Of a stretch of DNA of 64,000 bases, positions 1 through 11,785 are shown one piece after another. Made by a program: the position numbers and the translations under genes. The DNA lies in contig QJNS01000714.1 of the NCBI GenBank assembly GCA_004154925.1, positions 1 through 64,000 of the forward strand, given 5' to 3'. The notes beneath the pieces are model-generated. The model was not told the DNA's origin. It searched no databases and saw only the letters and a program-made list of their open reading frames with translations. This stretch comes from Monosporascus cannonballus. Its lineage: Eukaryota > Ascomycota > Sordariomycetes > Xylariales. Positions within the stretch are counted from its first letter, which is position 1. Each line of letters starts with the position of its first letter.

Positions 1-743
1 GTACCTCGCGGTTCCTCCACGGCCGGTGGCCCCTTTTACGAATGCTCCTAGGCTACAGGGGCGATTGATTGGTATGATTTGTTCTTTGTGGTTTCTGACC
101 ACTGGTTACTTCCCGGCAGCGGCTGCTATGTCTCATAGCCAGCATATTTTATAGGTTCCGTAGCAAAACGTTGGCAGCTTGTATTTTCTATAGGTACATA
201 CTCTTGTGAAAGTGAGATTCGTGAGGTGATGTCGGTCGGATCAGCAGATTACATAATACCCCGCACTACGCATTACCCGATGGCCCGCTTTTTTGCATTG
301 CGCGCGTCAAGGCTGAACTTTACGCGCTGATTTATGTTGAAGCTTCCATCCATTCCAACTTGCCCCTCGCCAGACTTGCTCTACAATCCCAGGGGGCTTG
401 TCAAGCTGCTGGGTGCCACCCCATAGTTTGCAGTAAGGAGCCAGTAAGGAGGACCCCCGCGCGACGACGAACCTTATGAGTGAAGCGGGAGGAGGCGAGG
501 GCGCATGGGAGTTGCTTTACTCTGGGTAACCTTGGTCATTGTCGCTCGCACTCCCCACGTGCGATTAGCTCGTTGAGCTATTTAACTTGGGTCAACAACG
601 ACATGGTCTGATCCAAATTTTCGTCTTCTAGGTATTCACTGCGTTTTTGTGCCATTGCAAAATATAGATAAGCAACTACACCGTTTGTAACCCATATTTC
701 ACGGCCATCGAAGAACTCTTCAGTAGGAAACCGGGAGCAAACC
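1..743. other. Intergenic region / MED1 promoter side
   Basis: No protein-coding frame I would defend and no tRNA or rRNA signature seen. Base composition is balanced, unlike the AT-rich DNA after 3735. It should hold the MED1 promoter and 5' leader; a CACGTG E-box-like hexamer lies near 556. The start codon context at 744 (aaaccATGTCG) is a good fungal initiation context. Confidence 0.5.
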
Positions 744-2899
744 ATGTCGACTCCGATGCGCCATGGCCCTTCTCAACAGGGCAGGACGCCTTCGCAGCAT
801 CCCGGCGCAGCTCCCACTCCACAAGCCTCGACGCCCTTCTCCAATCCGCAGACTCAAGCCGCCTTCTCACCGCATGGTCCGCGGTCTTCGCCGCAGCAGT
901 TCAAGAAGTCTCCCGCAGCTAAGAACTCGCCCGCTATGGCTCCTTCCGCTTCTACCATGGGCCACTCTGCGAACCAACCTGTGAACTTCGACAGCCCCAC
1001 AGCCGTCGCAGCTCTGGGGGCATTGGGGATTAACGATCTCGGACTGGATACACTTAGTATGGGCGGACTTGTGGGGGGCACCGGACGCGCAGACGAGGAC
1101 GACCGCAAGAGAAGAATGGATGAGGTCATCAAAATATTGATGGTGAGTTCCGGCACTGGGCCTACGGCGCGGTTCTGTGGGTCAGCGCGTGCTAAGTCGT
1201 GTAGGATGCCAATAGCGCTCGAGTCAGCAACGACTCACTCGAGAGGTTGGCCAAGCAGTTGGATCTCGATTCCATCTGGGAAGATGTCATAGGAGGCGAA
1301 AAGAACGCGAAGACGTTGATCATTGCGGGTTCCATCATGTCGGTCGAAATCGGAATCACCGAGCACATCGTGAATCATGCGGCGTTAGCTTTCAACGAGC
1401 CGACAGCTATCGTTGATAAGCATGTCGACAGAGCATCCGAGGTCCTGAAAAGGGACCTCTCTCTCGCACCCAACCAGAGTCCCTTAACCAAGTATCTAAC
1501 TCAGTTCAAGGCTAACCTCAAGCGGCTGGCTATTCTGGATAAATTGAGCGTCAACCCGGGCCTCAACTGTCACGAGGCGGTTGCAGGCATATACGAGAGC
1601 TTGGTGCGCTTGCACAGGTGGGACCTCGAGAAGCTACGGGAAGACCCTTCCCTGAGAGGCCACTCGGAAGACAAGCTGAAGGTCTACGCCCTCTGCACCC
1701 GTCACGGGTATCCTCAGATGCACGCGCGGGGTCAGATCGGCTTAAGCCTCGACTACTGGAAGGACAAGAGGAAATTGCAGTCTACAACGGTAGATACCGA
1801 TGATGACAGGAAGACATGGGCGGTCAAAATCAGCTGTGGGCATATCAACAGCTTGGACTACACCCCTATGAGCAACATGGCGTATACGCCTGTCCGGGTC
1901 TCGGAGAGATGGATTGGGCCCGACATCGAGAAATCGAACCCGACTAACGAGGATATAATATCCGCCACAGGACCCGTTTTGGACTGGCTTGAGCCAGAAA
2001 ATACTATCTTGCCACCTACAGAACAGTTGAAATCAGAGGAGGGACTCGACCCCGGTAATCCTATGCCCAGTCCCAAAACCCCCGAGGTCGTCTTCTTGGC
2101 GACGTTCGATCCCCCTGTCATCGTCACACAAGCGGTAGCCATGGATATATATAAGCTGTGCGCCACGGAACCGCACCTTTCCAGCGCCACTTTCGATGTT
2201 CTCCAATTTCCTATACCCGAAGGGAGCGCCTACGACCCTAGTGAGCCTCGCATGGTTGAGCATACCCGGACGGTCGCTACCTTTCCAGGAGTAAAGGAGG
2301 GCCAGACAGAACCTGACTTGAAGACCCATATGAATACCCTTCATATCTACAAGCCGGTCTACGGCCAGATTCTTAGAGAGGTACCCTTCTCACATCCGAA
2401 GGAACTCGTGCAGATGCTTCCGACGTTGCGGCAGTATGCTTTCTTGTCTACGCTTCTATTCAACAGTTTCAAGCGGCGGGGTCCTAGCGACCCGAAAGCG
2501 ACCAAAGGCAGCGATAAGAGCAAGGATGGCTCCGTAGCGAGTACCATAGGAGACGATTTCTCCCGGTTCATGTCCCAAGCAAGCAAACAGCCCGCCACGA
2601 CCGCCGTGGACATCACGCTCACGGTGCACCCCGTCACGCGCCTGCAGATCGTCTTCCCGTTCCGGTCCAAGACGGCCAACATCCACATCGAGATCCAGCC
2701 GGGTGGGCGGGTCCACATCGTCTCGCACAACATCTTCGGCTATGCTGACGAGAGAGGCGGCGGCGGCGGCGGTGAGGCCGAGTCTGCGGACAGCAAGGGC
2801 AAGGGCAGGTCGTACACGGTCGCCCAGTGGGCCGCCATGCTGGAGACGGCCGAGGACATCAGCTGCTGGGTTGAGTGGATCAGATGCAAGCTGGAATGA
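744..2899 (+). CDS. MED1: Mediator complex subunit 1 (MED1), fungal type
   Basis: Subunit of the nuclear Mediator complex, which links activators to RNA polymerase II. The coding sequence is two exons, 744-1142 and 1205-2899, giving 697 residues. The first intron boundary is phase 0 (GTGAGT...TGTAG), and only the acceptor at 1204 keeps frame with exon 2. Residues 1-100 are low complexity, rich in Pro, Ser, Gln and Ala. The conserved MED1 core follows: an ERLAK-like helix near 146-150, a TLIIAG strand near 170, an LDKLSVNPGLNC segment near 245, then GIYESLVRLHRW. The C-terminus has a THPV-like beta region, a Gly run (about residue 650) and a Trp-containing last helix. Length and segment order fit filamentous-fungal MED1. 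The codons show no RIP damage. The stop lies 835 bp from a large transposon nest. Confidence 0.9.
1143..1204 (+). other. Intron of MED1 (62 nt)
   Basis: Donor GTGAGT directly after the ATG codon at 1140-1142. A GCTAAG branch-like element lies at 1191-1196 and the acceptor TGTAG ends at 1204. Later AGs (1215, 1227) give the wrong phase; 1204 gives a seamless frame into the second exon. Confidence 0.85.
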
Positions 2900-3631
2900 G
2901 TTCGAGCGGGAGGAAAGAAAATGATGTTCGAAGTCAGCATTGATATAGGGACGGGTTTTTGTCTGCTTTGTCCGTTCTTCGGTTTCATATATCTACTGGA
3001 TGCAATGATACCCCTTCACCCTTTTACGGACTTTTATCTCCCGGGATTCAGGGATTCCAGGGCTCGTCGGTTGTTGTCTGCGGGTGTTTGAGGCAGCGAT
3101 TCGGTCATTAAAAGTAAGGTTAGTGGGAAGGCATTATACATGTTCGTGCCACTCGGACGCATCTGGGATTGGCTGGCGTTTTGTGGTACGGCCCTGACTG
3201 GGCGGACCGGGCGGACCGGGCCTCGTCGGGGAATCATGCAGAGTTGGTTGCTCTGTGGTGTTGGATGAGCCTCTGCACGTCTGTTTGTGGACGAAAAGCG
3301 GTTAGCGTAGACGACCTATAAATAGATGGTGTTGTAAGCGATGAAAGCGGGCCTCTGAGTACCTTTTCGCACTTGTCAAATCTCTAAGTTATTGCATGTT
3401 CGTGGAACGTCAGGCGGTGCTCGCTAGTTGGAAAGGGTGAAAGCGGCGAAGATGTCTCTAGTTGATTCTGCCCTGCCTCCAAAACTGTGTAACCTAGAGA
3501 GGCAACCGCTCGTGCCGGTAAATGGGTCCCTGAAGAACCTGCCCTGGACGCATTTTCTTCATCAATCCAAGTTTGGGAATCAACGGCACGCTGGTCGAAA
3601 GAGCGTCAAAGTATGGAGAGCCAACGCCTGA
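2900..3631. other. Region downstream of MED1
   Basis: MED1 3' UTR and intergenic DNA, balanced composition. A short GGGCGGACC direct repeat sits near 3197-3220. A 67-codon frame (3428-3631) runs in the same frame as the disrupted gene that follows and ends at TGA 3629-3631. It could be part of that gene's decayed N-terminus or chance; I cannot decide. Confidence 0.4.
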
Positions 3632-3734
3632 TGGACAGCTATCAAAATTTTGATAGAAAAGAAGCCGATCTCAGAAGAGGCGGCGCGAGATATGGCCGCC
3701 ATGCTGGAGCCTCTCGTAAGGAACGGTGCGGACG
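3632..3734 (+). pseudogene. DUF3632-like host gene, 5' fragment before Copia insertion
   Basis: Open frame beginning WTAIKILIEKKPIS and running to base 3734, where a Copia LTR begins. The last five bases (GGACG, 3730-3734) are the target duplication. With one copy of GGACG kept, the frame continues without a break at 32882 (G + AC TTG...). The start of the gene is not resolved: a TGA stands just upstream and no clear ATG or splice site was found. This segment is the N-terminal helical part of the domain described at 32882-33601. Confidence 0.6.
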
Positions 3735-3944
3735 TGTGAGAAAGGGTGTTAAATTTGTGATGTATCTAAGCTCTGAATTCCCAACAACAACTGGACAATT
3801 CAGAGCTATATATATACACGAATAAATGGATTATTAAGCGTATCATTCCATTATTAATCAGTATGATAAAGTATGAAAGAAAAGGATTTTTTATTCCGGA
3901 AGCGTATAGAGGTAGACCCACTTTTCCGGATCCGGATTTCTAGA
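3735..3944 (-). repeat. Copia 3' LTR
   Basis: Nearly identical to 32667-32876, differing by only a few substitutions over 210 bp. It reads TGTGAGAAAG on the plus strand at its left end. The inner end is TCTAGA rather than canonical CA. Confidence 0.93.
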
Positions 3945-4190
3945 GCCCTCCTTAAGGTATATATATTTATATATTTAAATATATATAGCTTGTAAGTTAG
4001 GAATCTAAGAAGTGGTTCGATATATAATATCTACGTCCACCTTTAAAGGTATCAGGTGGTTCGATATATATCTACATCCACCTTTAAAAGATATATAAAT
4101 AGTTCGATTTATAATATCTACATTTACTTGTTATAATTATTATTATTAAGTGGTAAAACCGTTAAGGTAAAACACCCACTTAATATATTG
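3945..4190. repeat. Copia 3' untranslated region with ~43-bp repeats
   Basis: Between the pol stop and the 3' LTR. Three imperfect units of about 43 bp begin at 4011, 4055 and 4098, each with GTTCGAT and ATCTAC blocks, and the first two also share CCACCTTTAAA. The role is unknown. Confidence 0.6.
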
Positions 4191-4478
4191 TTATATGCTG
4201 ATTATATTAAGCTTTGTTATGAGGTTATCTTGTATTTCTTTATTTAATAGCTTTGCTAATATATTAACAAGTTGCTCTTTAGTATAGATAAAATATATAG
4301 CTATTTTTCTGTTAACTACAGCTTCCCTAGTAAAGTGGTATTGTATATTAATATGCTTTACCCTTTTATGGAATTCAGGATTTTCTGCTAATTTCTTTAG
4401 CAGCTTCGTTATTAATAAGAATTCCTGAAAGCTTAGTTATATATCCTAGATTAAAGTAGTTATTTAAGTAATAAAACA
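4191..4478 (-). pseudogene. Copia pol C-terminus (RNase H end)
   Basis: The minus strand reads NPEFHKRVKHINIQYHF followed by the TKEQLVNILAK block and a TAA stop at 4191-4193. This is the characteristic end of Copia RNase H (fully helical 'VKHIDI..HF.RE' motif). Upstream, an NNEAAKE segment is joined by a one-base frameshift. The fragment is cut off at about 4478, where element C begins, so part of RNase H and RT is deleted. Confidence 0.85.
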
Positions 4479-5171
4479 TATTACAAAAACCGCCATAATA
4501 AATATAACGCGTATATTTTAAAAAATCCGGAATAATTTTATATTTTAAATTTTCCTTTTCATAACGAAAATAAAAAAATATTTTAAAAACAAAATATTCA
4601 ATACGTTCTAAAAAAAATAAAAACGTTAATACGTTTACGAAAACGGGATTTCTTAATATAACCCGATATAATAAATATAAAAAAGGGAAAATTATTAACC
4701 AAAAATTAATAACGAATAATTTGATCTTTAAAAATAAAAATCTTAAAAAAAGAAAAATCGTATTATAACTTAACGATCTTAGCTTTTTCGCAAACGGTTA
4801 GGCCTACGAAAAAAACAAACCCCGAACACTATTAAGAAATTGCGTAACCGGCTTAAAGGTTTTAAAGTGCTAAATACCTTAAGCTTCTTAAGCCGGCAAA
4901 GAAGCTTAAAAGACTTAACGAGCTTAAGGGTTTAAACCGCTTAAGCACCTTAAGCTAAAATAAAGATATATACGCTTATTATTTCCATAATTTAAACAAC
5001 TTTAACTTATAATACTTATTAATATTAATCGTTTGCAATACGGCTTTTGTACTTTTGGTATTAAAAGACGTAACTAAGTTATCTTATTGCTACAGAATTC
5101 CACGATACTTCTGCTAACATAAACCCGTACGACTAAGGTTTAATAGTTAATTAAATCGCCTAGCCGTCACA
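4479..5171 (+). mobile_element. Truncated Gypsy element C (3' end plus LTR)
   Basis: Plus-strand 3' remnant of a chromovirus of the same superfamily as A-I. It keeps about 280 bp of the region before the LTR and a 411-bp LTR (4761-5171, ending GCCGTCACA). The left edge has no LTR and cuts through the antisense ORF just after its sixth cysteine codon. A deletion therefore removed the 5' part of C together with flanking Copia sequence. The LTR is the 'D-type', with CTTAAG-rich U3. Confidence 0.8.
4761..5171 (+). repeat. LTR of element C
   Basis: 411 bp, starts TATTATAACTTAACGATC (originally TG) and ends GCCGTCACA. The 5' half resembles the LTR of D, and the 3' half is the block common to all Gypsy LTRs here. 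Confidence 0.8.
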
Positions 5172-5411
5172 ATACGGTCTAGCTTTATAACCTTTGATAA
5201 CTCTTTTTCGAATATATCTATAGTTTTAATAAACAGGTTTATTATTAATATATTATCCACATAACAAATTATTATCATATTGGATTTTTTATTTATAAAT
5301 AAATCTTTGTGGTATAGAAAAAGTATAAATCCATACTTTTTTAATATATTGGCAAAATATTAATACTATAGTCTAAGTAACTGCTTTAAACCGTATAATG
5401 CTTTATTTAAT
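5172..5411 (-). pseudogene. Copia reverse transcriptase fragment (palm)
   Basis: The minus strand reads LNKALYGLKQ, then a W-to-stop, a KKYGF segment and CYVDNILI, the Copia RT block with the YVDD catalytic box (here YVDN). It joins in frame across Gypsy A to the RT segment at 12161 (VAKL|NKALYG). Confidence 0.88.
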
Positions 5412-5786
5412 TGTTACAACCCGACAGGCTCCGGTCTCAAAAAATGGTCAGGTAAGAAGTACACAGGCCACCTCCCGGATTACGTAACGGTAATCATTAC
5501 CAAGCCAGTAATTATTAATAATCAAAGGTAATCTTAAATAATCGTAATTATTATTAACGGTATAATTACGAATAATTAAATTAAAAAAGAAAAATATATA
5601 TATATTTATTAATTCCATAATTTAAATAACTTTAATTTGCAATATAATATCGTTATTTAAAATATCTTTAATATTACAAAACGTAATACGTTATTATATT
5701 TATTACTTAAATTCCCACGATATTCCTGTTAACATAAACCCATTAACTTAAGGTTTAATAATTGATTAAACCGTATAACCGTTATA
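5412..5786 (+). repeat. 5' LTR of Gypsy A
   Basis: 375 bp, begins TGTTACAACCCGACAGG and ends ACCGTTATA (decayed GCCGTCACA). Same length as the 3' LTR; differences seen are transitions. Confidence 0.9.
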
Positions 5787-5849
5787 CGTTACAAATTCTT
5801 ATTTAATAATACTCTCAAATTTTAAGCAATATTTAATATTATTAAAATA

Positions 5850-8800
5850 TCGACCAGCATTTAGGAAACCCTTATTTAACAATTTCAGGCTTAAATTCGG
5901 GAACTGGAGAAAAGGATCCGATAACTTAAAGTTACGTTACTTGCTTAAACCGCTTTTACCTATATAAAGCTTAAAAAGCTAAAACCTTACGATAAAAAAA
6001 TAACCTTTAAATTTTTTTTAATTTAAATACAAATTTACTTTCGCTTTTTAAAACTTAATAACCCAGCGGATATGGTTTTAATAATAGGAATATCCCTAAT
6101 AAAAAATGCGGTTAATTAATTTGAACTTATTATGAAAAAATTTTTAAAAATAAAAAAAGCAAATAAAAAATATTTTATTAATAAAACTTTTTTAATTTAT
6201 ACTAATTTCGAAAATAAAGTATGCGATAATTTCGGCAATCCGGATAAAAAACGATTTACGGCCTAATAATTTTTGTAATTTTAACAAAAAAATTTACGTC
6301 CAAGTACGCCGTAACCTTTAAAAATTTTGCGGCTAAGGCAAAATGAGGAAACGATAAAGCCAATGCCCTTATCGATATATTTTATAAAAAATTAAAAAAC
6401 GATATAAAAAATGAAATTATTTAAATTAAACGATTAGTTGTCTTAAACTGGTATATTGCAAAAATAATTAAGATTAATAATTAATAATTTTTTTAAAAAA
6501 AAGATAATATGCCTTACGTTCGGAATATAAAAAGTTTAACCAAAGGAAAAAACAAAATATACCCCCTATTTTTCATAAAACAGTACTAGGATTTATGGAA
6601 CTTGGCGTTACCCATTAATAAAATTGGAGCCAGATTAAGTACTTTAATTATGGCAAAATGGGATATAAGGTTTATAAGTATAAAAAGCTTAAAAAACTAC
6701 GGCAAAATAATTAAACCCCTATATCGGAGGGACAGTGCAGAAATAATTAAGGAAACGATAACAAAATTATTAATATAATCTAAGCTAAATACGAATTAGG
6801 CCTACGATAAAAAGTTTAATAAAGATTATTACGATAAAAGATTCGATAAGGGATACGAAAAGCCAAAAAGCTAATTTAACAAATATTACGAGCACAGCAA
6901 AAAACGTTATAAGGATAATTACGCAAATATTAAAACTGGCCAAAAAAAAGTTTATCCTGGAACCCCTAATCGATACGACAAAATATATATTATGTACTGT
7001 CGACAACGGGAATATCCCGATTACGAAGAATGAAAATAATATATTTATAAACCAATTACCCGTATATATTATGAAAAATTCGATTTTCCAAACCATACCG
7101 GAAATAATAAGGACGATAAATAATGGTATCGACAGTTTCGAACTATAGCCTTAGGAGATGTCCAATAATTAGCCGAAATAAAAAGTTAGCCCAAAGGAAA
7201 ATAATACCCGTAGGAAAACCCCGTTTGTTATTGTAGATAATGTAATTATTAAACGGAAAAGGAATTAACTTAGCGTACGGTTAAAAAATATTATTAGAAA
7301 GCAATTACGGATTTCCATTTTTAATTGGTATTTACTGCGGATCTTCCCAAAAAATTATCAAAAAAGAAATACGGCAGTTTATAAAAAATCTTTAGAATAA
7401 TAGCCGGGACGACATATAATAGGATATAATCGTAAATATAAAAAACAATTTATTTAATAAAAAAAGAATTATAAAAGAATTAAAAGCAATTAATACGACT
7501 TAAAGGAACAGTACGCCGGCAATAACGACAAATATAGCAACTTAATGCGTTATACATAAAAATATAAATAAAATTTAATAAATTCGAATAGGAATTAAAA
7601 GAAAAAGGTTACCTGTAAAAAAGCCGCAAAATAATGAAATCTAAAGGAATTAAAAGGAACTTTTAAAAAGGGCTTTAAACGCGACGATAGGAAACGTTAA
7701 CGACCTTATTATTTTGGATATACGATTCGAAATATACTTGTATACCGTAATGGTGGATTGCGGAACTTTAAGCGAAAATTACATTGTACCGGATATAATT
7801 AATAAGCTTAAATTGCCATAGAAATATAAATTAAAATCTTATATAGCGATAAATACCGAAAGTCAGAAATTCGCTTACAATAACAGAAAAGTTATACGCG
7901 AAATTAATTACTTTAAGATTTTTATTAAAAAACGATATTAAACGGTTAATTTCGATATTATTCTATTTAAGAATTATAATATGATCTTAGGATTATTATG
8001 GATATGCCAGTACGGAATTTTGATTAACGGCGGAATTAGCCAAGTAAATTCGCTTTATTCCTTATTAACAAAAGAAAGGAAAAAAAAATTAAAATTTTAA
8101 TATTCGATCGATAATAATAACAAATGCAGGTATAAAGATATGATAAAAACTTTATTATTTAAAGAAATAAAATATAAAAAAAAACGAGTATCCAAAAAAA
8201 CGACATATCGTTATTACTATCAAAACAAAATTAAAGTAATTAAATAATAATCTAAAATAATAAGAACAATAACCGTAAAAATCAGAAAATCTAACCAATA
8301 TATTACCGCAATATCATAGATACAAATAGCTCTTTAAACGGAAGTTCGATACAAAATTACTAGAATATAACGAATAAAATTATAAAATAATCCTTGAAAA
8401 AATTTTTCGACAAAGTTTTACCTTATCTATAACCTTAATAAAAACGAATTACGTATTTTCAAAAAAATACCTAGAAAATCAGCGATAAAAAATAAATTTA
8501 ATTTTCGAAATTACTAATAAAATATTTAATATTTTTCGTATTTAAAAAAAATGAAAAATTACGACTTATAATTAATTATCGACAATTAAACGATATTATT
8601 ATTAAAAATCGAATATTATTATTCTTAATTACGGAAATAAAAAACCGATTTTACGGAATTAAATGGTTTATAATATTTGATCTTAGGGATAAATATAACT
8701 TTATTAGGATTAAAAAAGAATATAAATAAAAAATAACCTTTTAAACGAAATATAAATTATTTAAGTATTTAGTTATATTAATAAAATTTACGAACGTACC

Positions 8801-11124
8801 AATAACCTTCCAGTAAATAATTAATTACCTATTACGAGAATACCTTGATATTTTCGTTATATGCTATCTCCACAACATTTTTATCTTTTCGAAAACGGAA
8901 AAAGTATATACAAAATACGTTTATAAATTTTTTTAAGTTCTATAAAATATAAAGTTACTTATTAATGCAAAAAAAAGTTAATTTTATACATAAAAAATAA
9001 AATATTTGGGATATATTATTACTTTAAAATATATTAAAATAAATCCCAAAAAAATCGTAATAATTATAAAATAACAAACGCCAACCATAATTAAAAAGAT
9101 ATAAATATTCTTTAAATTTGCAAATTATTACAAGAAATTTATTTAAAACTTTAGCAAAATAGTTATATCCCTAATAAATTTTACGAAAAAAAAAGAATCT
9201 AAATAAACGTTAAATACAGAAAAAATATTTCGGAATATTAAAGATATAATTATTAACGAATTAATACTAATTATATACAATTTAAACCGCCTTATTAAAC
9301 TAAAAACCGATATTTCGAATTATACGTTAAACGTAATAATGGGATAATAAAAAAATTAAGGTAAATAATACCTTATTACATTCTTTTCGTATAAGTTAAA
9401 AAAAACCAAGCTTAATTACGGCATTTTAAATAAAGAATTTATGGCTATTATTATAGCATTTTGGACGTTTAGGTATTTCCTAAAAAAAAAAATTTATACT
9501 AGGTTAAAGTTTATACGGATAATTAAAATTTTACCTGATTTATTACGATTAAGGAATTTATAAAACAATAATTAAAATATACGAAAAAATTGGCGAACTT
9601 TAATTTCGTTATTATCTATAAAAAAGAATTAAAAAACGGTAAAGCAAATATTTTAAACAAATAATTAAACTTCGAAAATAAATTAGTTAAAATTAGTTAT
9701 ATAATTTTCGATATTACCATAAAAAGATATTTATGTTTACGACAAATTGTAATAATTCGAGCAATACCTTACGATATATACCAAAAACTTTAATAATATA
9801 ATAATAATCTTCTAAAAAATTAAAAACCGGATAAAATATAAATCCCAAAGAAATACCAAAGGAATTTAATACGAAAAATATATAAATATCAGTTATACAG
9901 ATATTTAAGGATTTACAAAACTTTAAAACAATTTTAACGTATATATTTTTTTCCTAAAATAAAATTAACAATATAAAAAATTATACGGTAATGTAATATT
10001 TGCGCCAAAGCAAAAACTCGACGACATAAGCCATATAAATAATTACAGCCATTATTAATTATAAAGCAATTATAATATTTAATTATATTCGATTTTATTA
10101 TTAAACTTTTTATATTAAAAAATCCAATTACGGAAATATATTACGATAATATTTTCGTAATCGTTAACCGATTTACAAAATTTTCCTATTTTTTATTATA
10201 TTATAAGGATATAAACGCCAAATAATTAACATATATTTTCTTTAAATAAATTTTTAGTATATACGGATTATTAATTAAAATTATATTAAATAAAAGATCG
10301 ATATTTATATCTAAGTTTTAATAAAGCCTAATAATATAAATTGGTTTAAACCATAAGTTATTTAATATATTTAAACCTTAAATAAATAAATAAATAAAAT
10401 AAATAAACCAAATTTTAAAAACTTATTTACGATATTATATTAATTACGAATAAAATAAATAGGTTAAGAAATTATTAATTACATATTTAACTTATAATAT
10501 TAATTATCAAAAAACATTAAAATAATATTTACGAACATAAATTTTGATATTATTTTAAAAATTTATAAAGAAATACGTAACGACGGTCCAATTAATATTA
10601 AAATAATCCTTACATTAAAATAATTACGATAATTATATTAAAAAAATAAAAACAAAATTAAAATCGGTACGAAATAAAATAAATAAATATTATAATTAAA
10701 AAAAACTTAAAAAAATTAATTTTCGAAAAAGGGGAAATAATTTTTTTCGTTACCAAAAATATTTAAATAAAATAATCCAATAAAAGACTTAATTTCAAAT
10801 ATATTAATCCATATAAAATCGCCAAAAAATCTTAAAAAATAATTATTAATTAGAATTTTTACCAAAAATTAAATTTTATCTAATTTTTCATATTTTTTTT
10901 TCGAATTAACAACAAATATAATTAAAGTACATACGGTACAAAATAACGTAAAAATAAAAAACGAACAAATATACGAAATAGAAAAAATATTTAACATACG
11001 AAAACAAAACGGATTTACTTAATACCTAATTAAATGGAAAAAATACCCAAATTTCGAAAACACCTAAGAACCCGCTAAGAATCTTATTGGCGCCCAACGC
11101 CTATTAAAGAACTTTTACCAATAA
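5850..11124 (+). pseudogene. Gag-pol of Gypsy A (decayed)
   Basis: The zinc knuckle C-x2-C-x4-H-x4-C is at 6640-6681, but all four ligand codons now read TAY (Tyr). The protease has V-D-C-G near 7753-7764 and an MILGLLW strand at about 7980. The RT palm box is CYLHNIFIF near 8860. The integrase core reads NIFVIVNRFTKFSYF near 10150. The chromodomain near 10975-11120 has YLIKWKKYP then W(stop)EPAKNLIGA. The stop is TAA 11122-11124. The 5' limit is approximate. It is not translatable now because of dozens of stops. The chromodomain places it with Ty3/Gypsy chromoviruses, which bind methylated H3K9 to target heterochromatin (family knowledge). Confidence 0.88.
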
Positions 11125-11702
11125 CAACGGGCGCGTCCTAATTAACGGTTAACCAATTAGTAAACGGGATATCGGGCCAATTGGCCGCAATATATATTAA
11201 CGTGGCAGCCGTAACGGCAACCTCCAACTATTTTTATTCCTAACGCTTTTATTTTTTCAATTTGTTTAACGATTAAAACTTATATTATATTATAATAACG
11301 CCTTTTAAACGAATTAACCCCTTTTGTTTACGTAAACGAATAAAACGAAAAAAAACTTTATTTAATTTTTTCTAATATCTGTATTAAATTTCAAAATAAA
11401 ACCGTTAAAGTTTTAATAATTGCTTTTTAGCAAACGCCCTTTTACGTTTTAAACGTTAATACTTACGACGAATATTTTGTAAAAAAAATGGGTACGCCGG
11501 TACCAATACAAAATCGACCCCGATTAACATATTTTTTATATCTTAAAACGTTTTTTATTATTTTATACCTTATGCTTTTCGAAAAACAATAAAAGCAAAA
11601 CATAATTTCGTAATTAAATTCGTTAAAGGCTTTTATAAAATTAATACGATAAACGGTAAAAAAACGGAAAACGTAACGAATTTTAAAAATACGAAACGAC
11701 AT
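11084..11702 (-). pseudogene. Antisense Zn2Cys6-like ORF in Gypsy A
   Basis: Starts ATG at 11702 and ends TAA 11084-11086, overlapping the pol 3' end by 41 nt tail to tail. The cysteine array at 11508-11597 has C-x2-C-x6-C-x8-C-x2-C-x6-C spacing, with positions 1, 4 and 30 still Cys and 11, 20 and 23 Tyr (TAY). It is followed by a basic, Gln/Lys-rich tail and a C-terminal NWPDIPFTNW segment. Length is 619 nt, 46 nt more than in B, D and I, so one frame change lies between the array and the tail: an extra intron-sized insert or a frameshift. No known function; the array suggests DNA binding. Confidence 0.72.
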
Positions 11703-11785
11703 AATTAAAAACAAGGAATACTTATTAAACGAAGAAAAAAAGAAAAAAAATCTTGAAAGCAAGATTTTAAGAAAAGGGGAGATCG

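Noticed and set aside
1..743. tRNA or second gene upstream of MED1
   Set aside because: No A/B box pair and no coding frame of useful length seen.
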